Assembly (NCBI GenBank): GCA_020845455.1
Contig: JADLFO010000041.1
Location: 1 to 64,000 of the forward strand
DNA from: Caldilineaceae bacterium
Lineage (GTDB): Bacteria; Chloroflexota; Anaerolineae; Caldilineales; Caldilineaceae
Length of the DNA: 64,000 bases
Reading direction: 5' to 3'
The notes beneath the pieces are model-generated. The model was not told where the DNA came from and made no database searches. It worked only from the letters and a program-made list of their open reading frames with translations. This document shows positions 18,481 to 29,841 of the stretch, piece by piece. How positions within the stretch are numbered: the first letter of the stretch is position 1; each line of letters opens with the position of its first letter. A program made the position numbers and the translations under genes.

Positions 18481-19434
18481 ATGCGAATACTTGTGACGGG
18501 CGGCGCCGGTTTCCTGGGCAGCCATTTGGTTGACCGCTTGTTGGCGGAAGGCCATGAAGTGATCGCGATGGACAATTTGCTCACCGGCGCGACCGACAAC
18601 ATCGCGCATCTGGCCGGCAACCGCAACTTCTCGTTCATCCATCATAATGTCACGAACTATATATACCTCAAAGGGCCGCTGGATGCCATTTTGCACTTCG
18701 CCAGTCCCGCCAGCCCGGTCGATTATCTGGAGCTACCGATCCAGACGTTGAAAGTGGGCAGCCTGGGCACGCACAATGCGCTGGGGCTGGCGATGGCCAA
18801 GGGCGCGCGCTTTTTGCTGGCGAGCACCAGCGAGGTCTATGGCGACCCGATGGTGCATCCACAGCCGGAGAGCTATTGGGGGCATGTGAACCCGATCGGG
18901 CCGCGCGGCGTTTATGATGAGGCCAAGCGCTTTGCCGAGGCGATGACGATGGCCTATCACCGCGCCCATGGCGTGGAGACGCGCATTGTGCGCATCTTTA
19001 ACACTTACGGCCCGCGCATGCGTCTAAAAGATGGGCGCGTGGTGCCCAATTTTATCAGCCAGGCACTGGCCGGGGAGCCGTTGACGGTCTATGGCGACGG
19101 CCACCAGACGCGCAGTTTCTGCTTTGTGGCGGATTTGATCGAAGGGATTTACCGGCTGCTGTTGAGCGATGAGGTGGAGCCGGTTAATATCGGCAACCCG
19201 GCGGAGATCACGATCCTGGAGTTTGCCGAGCGCATCAACGCCATCACCGGCAACCAAGGCGGCATTCGCTTTGAGCCGCTGCCCGAAGACGACCCGCGCC
19301 AGCGCCAGCCGGATATTGCCAAGGCGCAGCGCATCTTGGGTTGGGAGCCACAGGTGCCGCTGGCCGAGGGGCTGGAGCGCACGGTGAGTTGGTTCGCCGC
19401 ACGGCTTCCAAAGGCAGCAGTCAGTGGCCGGTAG
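18481..19434 (+). CDS. UDP-glucuronate decarboxylase / NAD-dependent sugar epimerase
   Basis: The extended-SDR protein of 317 residues has a Rossmann [10 protein letters not shown] (7-16), the [10 protein letters not shown] segment and the YDEAKR (YxxxK) catalytic pair. Stretches such as [20 protein letters not shown] and [18 protein letters not shown] are characteristic of UDP-xylose synthases, which convert UDP-glucuronate to UDP-xylose for polysaccharides. It diverges from the Lgt-like gene across 45 bp. A dTDP-glucose dehydratase-like role is less likely. Confidence 0.85.
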   Translation: MRILVTGGAGFLGSHLVDRLLAEGHEVIAMDNLLTGATDNIAHLAGNRNFSFIHHNVTNYIYLKGPLDAILHFASPASPVDYLELPIQTLKVGSLGTHNALGLAMAKGARFLLASTSEVYGDPMVHPQPESYWGHVNPIGPRGVYDEAKRFAEAMTMAYHRAHGVETRIVRIFNTYGPRMRLKDGRVVPNFISQALAGEPLTVYGDGHQTRSFCFVADLIEGIYRLLLSDEVEPVNIGNPAEITILEFAERINAITGNQGGIRFEPLPEDDPRQRQPDIAKAQRILGWEPQVPLAEGLERTVSWFAARLPKAAVSGR

Positions 19435-19513
19435 ACAGTTTGCCGCGGCGGTTCTGGTATGATAGAGTGCGTAAGATTGGCGCGGCGCATGATTTTAAGA
19501 ACCTTAGAGACAC

Positions 19514-21313
19514 ATGAATCTGGACCATATCCGCAATATCTCGATTATCGCCCATATTGACCACGGCAAAAGTACCTTGGCCGACCGTCTGATCCAGATG
19601 ACGGGGACGGTGACGGCGCGCGAGATGCGCGAACAGGTGCTGGACTCGATGGACCTGGAGCGCGAAAAGGGCGTGACCATCAAGGCCAGCGCCGTGCGTA
19701 TGATCTACAAACAGGGCGACCAGGAGTATGAGATCAACCTGATCGATACGCCCGGCCATGTGGACTTCAGCTATGAGGTCAGCCGCGCCTTGCAGGCGTG
19801 CGAAGGCGCGATCCTGGTGGTGGATGCGTCGCAAGGCATCCAGGCCCAGACCATGGCGCACCTCTTTGCCGCCCTGGAACACGACCTGACCATTGTGCCG
19901 GTGATCAACAAGATCGACCTGCCGGGGGCCATGCCCGACGATGTGGCGGAGGAGATCGAAGAACTGCTGGCCGTGCCGGGCGAAGACATCGCCCGCATCA
20001 GCGCCAAGGCGGGGCTGAATGTCGAAGAAGTGCTGCGTCAGGTCGTCGAGCAGGTGCCGCCGCCCAAGGGCGACCCGGAGGCCCCAGCGCGAGCCTTGGT
20101 CTTTGACTGCTTCTATGACCCCTATAAAGGGGTGATTGCCTATGTGCGGGTGGTCGATGGTTATATCGACGGCACGCGCCCGCTGCTGGCGATGGTCAGC
20201 GGCAAGGTGATGGAGCCGCTCGAACTGGGCGTCTTGACCCCGGCGATGCTGGCGACCAACCAATTGCAGGCGGGCGAGGTGGGCTATATCGCCACCGGCC
20301 TCAAGAGTGTGCAGGATTTGGACGTGGGCGACACGATCACCGTGGCGGCGCGGCCGGCCACGGAACTGCTGCCCGGCTACCAGCCGTTGAAGCCGATGGT
20401 CTTTGCCGGGGCCTATCCCTCCAGCCCAGAGGACTATGGCGAACTGCGCGATGCTTTGGAAAAATTGCAGCTTAACGACGCCTCGCTGGTCTATCAGGCC
20501 GAGACGAGCCAAGCCTTGGGTTTTGGCTTCCGTTTGGGCTTTCTGGGGCTGTTCCATATGGAGATCATCCAGGAGCGGTTGGAGCGCGAATATGACCTGG
20601 ACATCATCTTCACCGCGCCCTCGGTGGAGTATCGGGTGACCAAGACCGACGGCACGCAGATGGTGATCGACAGCCCGGCGGAACTGCCGGAGCCGACCGA
20701 GATCGACCATCTCGAAGAACCGTGGTGCGATCTGCGCGTCTTTACGCCGGCGGAATATATCGGCGCGATCATGGATCTGGTGACCAAACGCCGCGGCGAA
20801 CTTAAGAACCAGAGCTGGCTGGATACCAAGCGCGTTGAACTGGCCTGCAAGATCCCGCTGTCGGAGTTGATTGTCGATTTCTACAATGAACTCAAGGCGC
20901 GCACGCGCGGCTATGCCAGCATGGACTATACGCTGGACGAATATCGGCCATCGGATATGGTCAAGCTGGACGTGCTGGTGAACAGCATGCCGGTCGACGC
21001 GCTGAGCGTGATCGTGCATCGCGACGATGCCTATCGCAAGGGGCAGCGGCTGGTGAGCAAGATGAAGGAGATCATCCCGCGCCAGATGTTCACCGTGCCG
21101 ATCCAGGCGGCGGTGGGCACGAAGATCATCAGCCGCGCCAATGTGCAGGCGATGCGCAAAGATGTCCTTGCCAAATGCTATGGCGGTGATATTACCCGCA
21201 AGCGCAAGCTGCTGGAAAAGCAAAAAGAAGGCAAGAAGCGCATGAAGATGGTGGGGGCGGTGGAGATCCCCCAGGAGGCCTTCATGTCGGTCTTGAAGCT
21301 GGAGGATGAATAG
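19514..21313 (+). CDS. lepA: Elongation factor 4 (LepA)
   Basis: This is a translational GTPase of standard LepA length (599) acting on stalled ribosomes by back-translocation. It has the G1 loop AHIDHGKST, IDTPGHVDF (G3), NKIDLPGA (G4), EF-G-like domains II, III and V, and the LepA-specific C-terminal domain (RANVQAMRKDVLAKCYGGD, then KRKLLEKQKEGKKRMK). No strong Shine-Dalgarno precedes ATG 19514. It heads a forward run with rsmA. Confidence 0.97.
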   Translation: MNLDHIRNISIIAHIDHGKSTLADRLIQMTGTVTAREMREQVLDSMDLEREKGVTIKASAVRMIYKQGDQEYEINLIDTPGHVDFSYEVSRALQACEGAILVVDASQGIQAQTMAHLFAALEHDLTIVPVINKIDLPGAMPDDVAEEIEELLAVPGEDIARISAKAGLNVEEVLRQVVEQVPPPKGDPEAPARALVFDCFYDPYKGVIAYVRVVDGYIDGTRPLLAMVSGKVMEPLELGVLTPAMLATNQLQAGEVGYIATGLKSVQDLDVGDTITVAARPATELLPGYQPLKPMVFAGAYPSSPEDYGELRDALEKLQLNDASLVYQAETSQALGFGFRLGFLGLFHMEIIQERLEREYDLDIIFTAPSVEYRVTKTDGTQMVIDSPAELPEPTEIDHLEEPWCDLRVFTPAEYIGAIMDLVTKRRGELKNQSWLDTKRVELACKIPLSELIVDFYNELKARTRGYASMDYTLDEYRPSDMVKLDVLVNSMPVDALSVIVHRDDAYRKGQRLVSKMKEIIPRQMFTVPIQAAVGTKIISRANVQAMRKDVLAKCYGGDITRKRKLLEKQKEGKKRMKMVGAVEIPQEAFMSVLKLEDE

Positions 21314-21358
21314 AGCGCACGGCAGCCCACCCCAAGTGCGCGGGCCGTGGCGTCTCCT

Positions 21359-22234
21359 ATGAGCCATGTCATGGAACTGGTCCGGCGCTATCGTATCGAC
21401 CCCAAGCGGTCGTTGGGCCAAAACTTTCTGGTGGATGAAACACATCTCGACCGGATCGCGGCCGCGGCGGATCTGTCGCCTGCGGATGTGGTTCTAGAGA
21501 TCGGCCCCGGCCTGGGAACGCTGACCGAACGGTTGGCGGCTCAGGCCGGTTTTGTGGTGGCCGTTGAACTCGACGACCGGCTGATCGAACTGCTGCGCGG
21601 GCGGTTTGCAGATCAGCCGCATGTGCGGATCGTCCACGGCGATATTCTGGAGCTTGCGCCCGCGCACCTGGTCTTTGCGCCGAACCATCCTGCCGGCCCG
21701 TTCGACGATAGACAGTTCGACGATCAGTTTGACTACAAAAACTATAAAGTCGTAGCGAACCTGCCCTATTACATCACGAGCGCGGCGCTGCGCCATCTAT
21801 TAGAGGCGGAGGTGCGGCCGACGCTGGCCGTGGTGATGGTGCAAAAGGAGGTCGCCGAGCGCATCTGCGCCCAACCCGGGGAGATGTCGCTGCTGGCGGT
21901 AAGTGTCCAGTTCTATGCGGCCCCGCGCATTGTGCAGCGTGTGCCTGCAGGGGCCTTTTATCCGCCGCCCAAGGTAGACAGCGCGGTGCTGCGGCTGGAT
22001 GTCTATCCGCAGCCGGCGGTGAGCGATGTGCCTCCGGCGCGTTTCTTCCAGGTGGTGCGTGCCGGGTTTGGCCAAAAGCGCAAGCAACTGGCGAACAGCC
22101 TGAGCGCAGGGTTGGCGCGCCCTAAGCCGGAGATCGCCGCGGCGTTAGCGGCGGCGGGGATCGACCCGGCGCGGCGCGCCGAAACGCTCTCTTTGGCAGA
22201 ATGGCGGCTGGCGGCGCTGGCGTTGGATGCCTAG
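21359..22234 (+). CDS. rsmA: 16S rRNA dimethyladenosine transferase (KsgA/RsmA)
   Basis: This enzyme dimethylates two adjacent adenosines in the 3' hairpin of 16S rRNA during small-subunit assembly. Motifs are SLGQNFLVDE near the start, VLEIGPGLGTLTERL (SAM motif I), VANLPYYITSA (catalytic NLPY) and the YPPPKVDSAV segment. A short insert of about 20 residues (HPAGPFDDRQFDDQ) precedes the NLPY strand. ATG 21359 is taken as start; GTG 21347 and ATG 21371 are alternatives and none has a convincing ribosome-binding site. Confidence 0.94.
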   Translation: MSHVMELVRRYRIDPKRSLGQNFLVDETHLDRIAAAADLSPADVVLEIGPGLGTLTERLAAQAGFVVAVELDDRLIELLRGRFADQPHVRIVHGDILELAPAHLVFAPNHPAGPFDDRQFDDQFDYKNYKVVANLPYYITSAALRHLLEAEVRPTLAVVMVQKEVAERICAQPGEMSLLAVSVQFYAAPRIVQRVPAGAFYPPPKVDSAVLRLDVYPQPAVSDVPPARFFQVVRAGFGQKRKQLANSLSAGLARPKPEIAAALAAAGIDPARRAETLSLAEWRLAALALDA

Positions 22235-22337
22235 CCGCTGCACTCGGTTCATGGCTGCGGATTGGCCCGGCCGGCTTCCGGTCTGCTGCCCCTGAGCGAT
22301 CTGACGATTTTCCTGACGACTTTTCGATCCCTTGTCT

Positions 22338-23762
22338 ATGGCTGCGGAGACGCATCACGGCGAGCTGAACAGCCCGCCGCAGCAACTGCCGATCGACAAC
22401 CCCCTGAGCGAGCGTGAGATGGAGGTCTCGCGCCTGTTGGTGACGGGCGCGACCAACAGCGAAATTGCGCGCGCTTTGGTGATCAGCCCGCAGACGGTCA
22501 AGGTCCATCTGCGCAACGTGTTTGAAAAGTTGCAGGTGAGCAGCCGTACGGAAGCCTCGATGGTGCTGCTGCAGCGCGGCTGGCTGACGATGCCTGGGGT
22601 GCAGGTTGCCGCCGGCGCGCCCGCTGCCGCGCTCGAGGCGTCGCCTGCCGGGCCGCAGCCGCTGGCCGATCTGCCGGAAGTGCCGCAGCTCTGGCAATTG
22701 GGGGTGCTGGCGGGCGCGCTGCTGGTCTGTGTGATGGCGCTGCTGCTGCCCGGCCTGCTGGGGCGCGCCAAGTCGCCGGTCGGGCTGTTGAGCGACAGCG
22801 GGCAGACCGTCATCGGAAAACCGGCGGTGGAGATTTTGCCGCGCTGGGAGACGCATGCGGCGCTGCCGTCGGCGCGCAGCCGCTTGGCCGTCGCCCAGGT
22901 GGGCCATGCGATCTATGCGCTGGGCGGCGAAGGCAGCGGCGGGCAGACGCTGGATCGCGTGGAGGTCTATCCCCTGGGCGAAGGGAAGTGGCACAGTGGA
23001 CCGCCGCTGCCCAAGCCGTTGGCTAATGCCGCGGCTGCGGTCGTGGGCAACCAGATTGTGCTGGCGGGGGGCAGCGCCGTCACCGGGGATGACGGGGCAG
23101 CGGTCAGCGTGAGCGACGACCTCTATCTGTTTGACACGGCGAGCGAGCGTTGGCAGACCGGCGGCGTGCTGCCGTCGCCGCTGGCCGGGGCCGCGCTGGT
23201 CGTCTATGAGGATCGGCTCTATCTGATCGGCGGGTGGGACGGCGCGACCATGCACGATATGATCTGGCAACTGCCGGCGGCAAAGCTGGGCAGCGCCACT
23301 GCCGCCGATTGGACGGGCGTCACGCGGCTGCACACGGCTGCGGCCTTTCTAGGCGCGACCTTGGTCGACGGCGAGATCGTGGTGGCAGGCGGCTATGACG
23401 GCAAACGCGAACTGTCCGACGCGGCCGCCTATGCCATCCGCTTCAACATTTGGCGGCGGCTGCCGCCGATGCAGACCCCGCGCAGCGGGCTGGCGGTGGT
23501 CTACGACGGCATGGCCGTGCTGGCTTTGGGCGGCGGCTGGGCCCGCACCATCGCCGGGCATGAACGCTTCGACCCACTGACCAACCAATGGAGCCCGTTG
23601 GCGTCGCCGGTGCGCGGTGAATGGCGGCATTTGGGCGCGGTCTTCAACGAGGGCAGCGTCTATCTGATCGGCGGGTGGAGCGGGGACTATCTCGACAGCA
23701 TGCTGCAATATCAGAGCACCTTCCGCGCCCTGCTGCCTGCTATCCAGAACATCACGAAGTAG
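22338..23762 (+). CDS. LuxR-type HTH, single TM helix and Kelch beta-propeller fusion
   Basis: The 474-residue protein begins with a LuxR/GerE helix-turn-helix ([20 protein letters not shown], then [20 protein letters not shown]) at about residues 22-75. A Pro/Ala linker leads to one transmembrane helix ([20 protein letters not shown], about 118-142). The rest is a Kelch-repeat propeller with repeated [32 protein letters not shown] and VYLIGGWSG blades. Topology predicts an intracellular DNA-binding head and an extracytoplasmic sensor propeller, a one-component transmembrane regulator. No receiver domain is present. TTG 22332 is an alternative start. It converges on the recombinase homologue with an 11-bp overlap. 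Confidence 0.85.
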   Translation: MAAETHHGELNSPPQQLPIDNPLSEREMEVSRLLVTGATNSEIARALVISPQTVKVHLRNVFEKLQVSSRTEASMVLLQRGWLTMPGVQVAAGAPAAALEASPAGPQPLADLPEVPQLWQLGVLAGALLVCVMALLLPGLLGRAKSPVGLLSDSGQTVIGKPAVEILPRWETHAALPSARSRLAVAQVGHAIYALGGEGSGGQTLDRVEVYPLGEGKWHSGPPLPKPLANAAAAVVGNQIVLAGGSAVTGDDGAAVSVSDDLYLFDTASERWQTGGVLPSPLAGAALVVYEDRLYLIGGWDGATMHDMIWQLPAAKLGSATAADWTGVTRLHTAAAFLGATLVDGEIVVAGGYDGKRELSDAAAYAIRFNIWRRLPPMQTPRSGLAVVYDGMAVLALGGGWARTIAGHERFDPLTNQWSPLASPVRGEWRHLGAVFNEGSVYLIGGWSGDYLDSMLQYQSTFRALLPAIQNITK

Positions 23763-24732
23763 CCGGCGCCGGCCCGTGTGAGCGGCCCAGCGGCCCGGTC
23801 AGGCGGAATATCTTCTCGCGCGTCTCGCGCCAGGAGATTTTGCTCAACCCCATTTTTTCGCGCAGCCTCTCTTCGGGCATACCTGTGCGATAGTCGCGCA
23901 CGGCGGATGTCCAGCGCAGTGTCTCGAACCCCACCTGGGTGCTGTGGATGCCCGCGGCTTTGCCCACCTCGTCCAAGACATATTCCAAGTTGCGCGGCGT
24001 GCAGTCAAAGAGATAGGCCGCGGGCTGGTATTGGCGCAGATATTCCTGCAGCGGATGCACAACGCTGGGGTGGAGGGCGAGCCGCCGGTTCTTGTGGGCG
24101 TGGCGTTCGTCGGCATAGCGGATGGCGACGGCAGGCGCGTAGGCATCGCTCACGTCCACGTCGTCGATCAAGATGTTGGCGCACTCGGCCTTTTTGATGC
24201 CGGTCTGCAGGAGCAGGCTGACCAAGAGATAGGGCCGGGCGTCGGGTTTCTTGACGTCGAAGAGATAGTTTTGGGCGGCGCGCAGCAGGTGGTTGACCTC
24301 TTCGTCGCGCAGGATGGTGGGCAGCGGCGTGCGCGCCGGCTGCTGCAAGACGGGTTCTGCCGGGTCGTTCGCCAAGACGCCGATGCCGTGCAGCCAGCCA
24401 AAAAAGACCTTGAGGCTGGTGATGCGCCGCGCCAGGGTCTTGGCGCTGCAGCTCTTGCCGCGGCGGTGCTGCATCCAGTCGAGATATTCTTCGAGGCGGC
24501 GCGTGGTGATCTCATACAGCCGTGCTGCGCCGTCCATAAACCCGGCCAAGATTTTAAGGTCATTGCGAAAGGCTTTGATCGTGTTGTCGCTGAAGCCTTT
24601 ACGCAGCATATAGTCGTCGAAGGCGGCGACGGCGTCGGCGAGTGCGCTGTCGGCGCGCAGCGGCGGGGGCAGGGCGGCCTCGTCGCCGGCGGGGGCGAGT
24701 TTGGGCTGGAGCGGGGCGGGTTCGCTGGTCAT
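23752..24732 (-). CDS. Tyrosine-recombinase homologue lacking the catalytic residues
   Basis: The 326-residue protein has the two-domain lambda-integrase layout: an N-terminal SAM-like core-binding domain (DNTIKAFRNDLKILAGFMDG) and a C-terminal catalytic-fold domain. In the latter, TGIKKAE replaces the usual TGLRxSE (Arg to Lys), and FETLRWTSA replaces HxLRHTFA with both histidines lost. The GLSKISW region lacks the GH motif and no nucleophilic Tyr follows. HKNRRLAL keeps the beta-hairpin lysine. Recombination is therefore unlikely and a DNA-binding or regulatory role is possible. GGAG lies five bases before ATG 24732. No att sites or phage genes are nearby. Confidence 0.82.
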   Translation of the reverse strand: MTSEPAPLQPKLAPAGDEAALPPPLRADSALADAVAAFDDYMLRKGFSDNTIKAFRNDLKILAGFMDGAARLYEITTRRLEEYLDWMQHRRGKSCSAKTLARRITSLKVFFGWLHGIGVLANDPAEPVLQQPARTPLPTILRDEEVNHLLRAAQNYLFDVKKPDARPYLLVSLLLQTGIKKAECANILIDDVDVSDAYAPAVAIRYADERHAHKNRRLALHPSVVHPLQEYLRQYQPAAYLFDCTPRNLEYVLDEVGKAAGIHSTQVGFETLRWTSAVRDYRTGMPEERLREKMGLSKISWRETREKIFRLTGPLGRSHGPAPATS

Positions 24733-24781
24733 GGCATCTCCATCATGGGAGAGTGGCAGCAGGAGCCGGTGTCCTGCTGCT

Positions 24782-24809
24782 TTCGTATAGCTATGTTCGT
24801 ATAGCTGTG
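24782..24809. repeat. Two tandem 14-bp units upstream of the recombinase homologue
   Basis: TTCGTATAGCTATG (24782-24795) is followed directly by TTCGTATAGCTGTG (24796-24809), one mismatch apart, 50-77 bp upstream of ATG 24732. AT-rich TATA-like cores inside each unit could be -10 elements or binding sites for the reverse-strand gene. Confidence 0.5.
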
Positions 24810-24927
24810 AAGTATAGGAGAGGAAAGGGTCGTTGTCAAGCCCTAGATCGGACACGCCCGCTCCATCCGACCGCGCAGGGCAGACAGAGGAGCGGGCGTG
24901 AGGCCTGCGCTTTCGTGGACTATGACC

Positions 24928-26976
<2,049 letters not shown>

Positions 26977-27003
26977 CGTGGTTTCTCCTTGATCCTGTGC
27001 GAT

Positions 27004-27042
27004 AAAAAAGCCTCTGCCGAAATGATTCGGAAGACCAGAGGC
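27004..27042 (-). terminator. Intrinsic terminator directly before the hppA ribosome-binding site
   Basis: On the minus strand GCCTCTG (27042-27036), a GTCTT bulge, CCGAA, a TCAT loop, TTCGG and CAGAGGC (27016-27010) form a 12-bp stem followed by six T residues (27009-27004). The AAGGAG of hppA begins only about a dozen bases further on, leaving no room for a promoter in between. Confidence 0.82.
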
Positions 27043-27250
27043 GTGGGCATCCGGCGCTGTCCAGGCTCGGCCTGATGCTCTGCGCTGTGGCAGTCGCAGA
27101 GGGAAGGGAAGCGTAGATAGCTACCAGGGTAAAGACAGACGCGTCGGGGCGGGTTTCCAGGGGTGATTTCTACAAGGTGGTTTGGCGAACCTGGCGATTG
27201 CGCGTGTACGGTCTGACAGCAAATTTTGCGACATTGTACCGGTTGGCACA
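27004..27250 (-). promoter_or_regulatory. Structured hppA leader, probable riboswitch or attenuator
   Basis: The 330-bp gap from the upstream stop (27307) to TTG 26976 contains no gene. On the minus strand it can form CTCTGCG/CGCAGAG (27101-27095 with 27084-27078), then a GAGCATC/GATGCCC-type stem, then the terminator. The CAGAG of the first stem can instead pair with CTCTG in the terminator's 5' arm, a plausible antiterminator. I could not match it to c-di-AMP (ydaO), fluoride, M-box, cobalamin or Mn2+ riboswitch cores. The 5' boundary is uncertain. Confidence 0.5.
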
Positions 27251-27306
27251 ATCGCCCGTCAAATCGCAGGGGTTCGCAGGAAACAAGCGCCGAGGGAGTA
27301 GGGCGG

Positions 27307-27771
27307 TTATGGCAGGGTCAGGTCGCACCCGACCGCGGCAAGCCGGCGCGGCAGGGAGGCGGGGAAAGGGCTGTGCGGCCCGGCGTGGACGATCCAGCCG
27401 GTGCGGTAGAGCGCATCGGTGCGATAGCCGACATAGAGTACTTGGGCCGGCGGCTCGTCGCCCATGCCGGGCACGGGGGAGTGGAGCAGTACGCAGTAGA
27501 GTTCTTGCGGGGGAGAGGGCAGGCGCTCGATCTGCCACTGCCAAGCATGTGAGACGGATGAACCCATCTCATGTGTGAACCGATCCGGCCGGCGGGCGCG
27601 CGTGATCGTTTGAACTTGCGCCGGCTTTCCGGTCTGGGTATTTTCGGCCAGATAGCGGTTGAGGGTGGTCTGCCAATCCGGCGTGCGCCGGCTTTCGAGC
27701 GCCGCGACCGTGGTCGCCGTGCCCAACAGCACCAGCAGCGGGATCAGAAAGAAGAGCGGGTTGGCTTTCAT
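27307..27771 (-). CDS. Small secreted or membrane-anchored protein of unknown function
   Basis: From ATG 27771 (MKANPLFFLIPLLVLLGTAT) the product has about 154 residues. It has an N-terminal hydrophobic segment that is a signal peptide or anchor, then a compact Trp/Tyr-containing domain (SHAWQWQIERLPSPPQELYC, VLYVGYRTDALYRTGWIVHA). GGGAGG lies nine bases upstream. An in-frame ATG at 27858 is less likely because the added residues look non-coding. No family is recognised. Confidence 0.65.
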   Translation of the reverse strand: MKANPLFFLIPLLVLLGTATTVAALESRRTPDWQTTLNRYLAENTQTGKPAQVQTITRARRPDRFTHEMGSSVSHAWQWQIERLPSPPQELYCVLLHSPVPGMGDEPPAQVLYVGYRTDALYRTGWIVHAGPHSPFPASLPRRLAAVGCDLTLP

Positions 27772-28013
27772 GGGCTGCGGCCTCCCTGTATCCTGAACTC
27801 CGTCGCGATCCCATTGATCCACTGCCATCACTATGGCACGAACCGGCGCGCTTGGCAAGCCCGCCGTTAAGGGGAAGATAGGCTCGTACTGTCGCAGGAG
27901 CTTTGACCGTGCGCCGCGCCGGTGTTAGAATCGCAAGCCGGAGGGCGGTGTGATCGGCCCGAATGATTGGCCTGATGCTGGGCACGGTAGGAAGTAGGGC
28001 GAAAGGAACATCC

Positions 28014-29198
28014 ATGTCAGAAGCGCGGCGCACGATCTATATGGACCATTCGGCGACGACGCCCGTGCGCGCCGAGGTGCTGGAGGCGATGCAGCCTTAT
28101 TTTGCCGAGTTCTACGGCAACCCGTCCAGCATTCACAGCGTGGGCCGCCGCGCCGGGGTGGCGCTGGCACAGGCGCGGCGCACAATCGCCGAGGCAATCG
28201 GGGCCAAGCCGAGCGAGATCATCTTTACCGGCTGCGGCACTGAAGGTGACAACGCCGCGCTGCGCGGCATTGCGCTGGCGCGCCGCCAGGCCACGGGCGC
28301 TAAACGCATCATCACCCTGCCCATCGAACACAAGGCCGTGCTCTACACCGCCCAGGACTTGGCCGAGCATTTTGGTTTTGATCTGACGCTGGTTCCGGTG
28401 GACGGCGAGGGGCTGGTCTCGGTCGAGGCGTTGGCGGAGGCGCTGGGCGGCGGGACGGATGTGGCGGTGGTCAGTGTGATGTACGCCAACAACGAGGTCG
28501 GCGCCGTTCAGCCGGTGGCGGAGATCGGCGCGCTGTGCAAGGCTGCGGGCGTGCCTTTCCACACCGATGCGGTGCAGGCCGCGGGCAAGCTGCCGCTCAA
28601 TGTCGACGACCTCAACGTCGACGCCATGAGCACCAGCGCGCACAAGTTTTATGGGCCGAAGGGCGTCGGCTTTCTCTATTTGCGCGGCGGCACGCCCTAT
28701 CTGCCCTATATGACCGGCGGCAGCCATGAGGGCGGCCGGCGCGCCGGCACCGAAAATGTGCCCTTTATCGTCGGCATGGCGAAGGCGCTGCAATTGGTGG
28801 AGGCGGAGCGCGAGCAGGAGAACGCTCGGCTGCGCGTGCTGCGCGACCAGTTGATCGGGGGCATCCTCGAAAGCGTGGACGGGGCAATGCTGACCGGCAG
28901 CCGCACACAGCGGCTTGCCAGCCACGCCAGCTTTGTGATCCGCGGGGTTGAGGCCGAGGGAGTCTTGATCGCACTGGATTTGGCGGGCATCGCGGCCAGC
29001 AGCGGCAGCGCCTGCACCAGCGGTTCACACCGGCCCAGCCATGTGCTGGAGGCATTGGACGTGCCTGCCGTCGACGCCGTGGGCGGGCTGCGGCTGAGCT
29101 TGGGCCACAGCAACCGCCCGGAGGATGTAGACTATTTGCTGGCGCGTCTGCCGCAGATCGTCGGCCAGATCAAGGGGAGCGTGCCGGTCGAGCTATAG
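28014..29198 (+). CDS. Cysteine desulfurase (NifS/IscS family)
   Basis: This PLP enzyme takes sulfur from cysteine for Fe-S clusters or thio-tRNA, or selenium from selenocysteine. From ATG 28014 (AAAGGA upstream) the 394-residue protein has YMDHSATTPV, FTGCGTEGDNAAL, the PLP-lysine segment STSAHKFYGPKGVG, RRAGTENVPFIVG and the active-site Cys loop SSGSACTSGSHRPSHVLEAL. It is a class V group I enzyme. The NifU/IscU scaffold is not adjacent. selD lies about 2 kb away, so a selenium-supply role is possible but unproven. Confidence 0.93.
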   Translation: MSEARRTIYMDHSATTPVRAEVLEAMQPYFAEFYGNPSSIHSVGRRAGVALAQARRTIAEAIGAKPSEIIFTGCGTEGDNAALRGIALARRQATGAKRIITLPIEHKAVLYTAQDLAEHFGFDLTLVPVDGEGLVSVEALAEALGGGTDVAVVSVMYANNEVGAVQPVAEIGALCKAAGVPFHTDAVQAAGKLPLNVDDLNVDAMSTSAHKFYGPKGVGFLYLRGGTPYLPYMTGGSHEGGRRAGTENVPFIVGMAKALQLVEAEREQENARLRVLRDQLIGGILESVDGAMLTGSRTQRLASHASFVIRGVEAEGVLIALDLAGIAASSGSACTSGSHRPSHVLEALDVPAVDAVGGLRLSLGHSNRPEDVDYLLARLPQIVGQIKGSVPVEL

Positions 29199-29201
29199 GC
29201 C

Positions 29202-29669
29202 CTATTCGCGGTTGCCGGTTTGCTCGCGCGCTTCTTGCCAGGCGGCGGCGATCAGCGCAAAGATATCGGTCTCGGTGACGATGCCGATCAGATGATGGCG
29301 TTTGGGGTAGGTCGCGTCGTGCTCGACCACGGGCACCCCGCCGATCTTGCGCTGGACAAAGATGCTCGCCAGTTCGCCCACGGTGGCATCGGGTCCAACG
29401 GTGATGACCTCGCGCGTCATAATGTCGGCGACGCTGAGCCATCCTTCTTCGACGCCCGGCTCATAGCTGCTGCGCGTGCCGTCTGCGGCCTCTGCTTCCC
29501 GCACATCACCGTCGGTGACAATGCCGACCACGCAGTCATCTTCATCCACCACCGGCAGCCGCCGGATATTATACTCTTCCATCAACTGGGCCGCATCGGC
29601 GGCCAGTTCCTCTGGGTGAATGGTGACCACATTCGTATGCATGATCTGGCGTACGGGAATATGGTGCAT
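29202..29669 (-). CDS. Protein of two CBS domains
   Basis: This 155-residue protein is one CBS pair (Bateman module): the first domain includes MHTNVVTIHPEELAADAAQL and LPVVDEDDCVVGIVTDGDV, the second DIMTREVITVGPDATVGELA and GIVTETDI. Such modules bind adenine nucleotides and regulate partners. GGAGGAAG precedes ATG 29669. It converges with the desulfurase gene, three bases apart. The ligand and partner are unknown. Confidence 0.9.
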   Translation of the reverse strand: MHHIPVRQIMHTNVVTIHPEELAADAAQLMEEYNIRRLPVVDEDDCVVGIVTDGDVREAEAADGTRSSYEPGVEEGWLSVADIMTREVITVGPDATVGELASIFVQRKIGGVPVVEHDATYPKRHHLIGIVTETDIFALIAAAWQEAREQTGNRE

Positions 29670-29841
29670 GGTCTTCCTCCGTCGAAAGTGGAGCCTCTAG
29701 GATGGCGCCCGCTGCGCGCGAACTGTTGAGCACAGGCGATGCAAGAGCGATTATACCACGTTTTGCGGGGAAGGCGCGTTCGGGCTGCGCTGTGGCGCGC
29801 GGGTCGCGGCCGCAAGGGCCGGCCCTGCGGAGCTGCCGCCC

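Noticed and set aside
19421-21445. 674-codon minus frame opposite lepA
   Set aside because: LepA motifs run throughout on the plus strand; the reverse frame is His/Arg-rich shadow without recognisable domains.
23752-24855. Integrated phage or genomic island marked by the recombinase homologue
   Set aside because: Catalytic residues are missing, no phage genes or att repeats are nearby, and the flanks are chromosomal housekeeping genes.
26977-27306. c-di-AMP (ydaO) riboswitch before hppA
   Set aside because: It was tempting because cdaA is in the window, but I could not find the conserved ydaO core on the minus strand; fluoride, M-box and cobalamin cores were also not seen.
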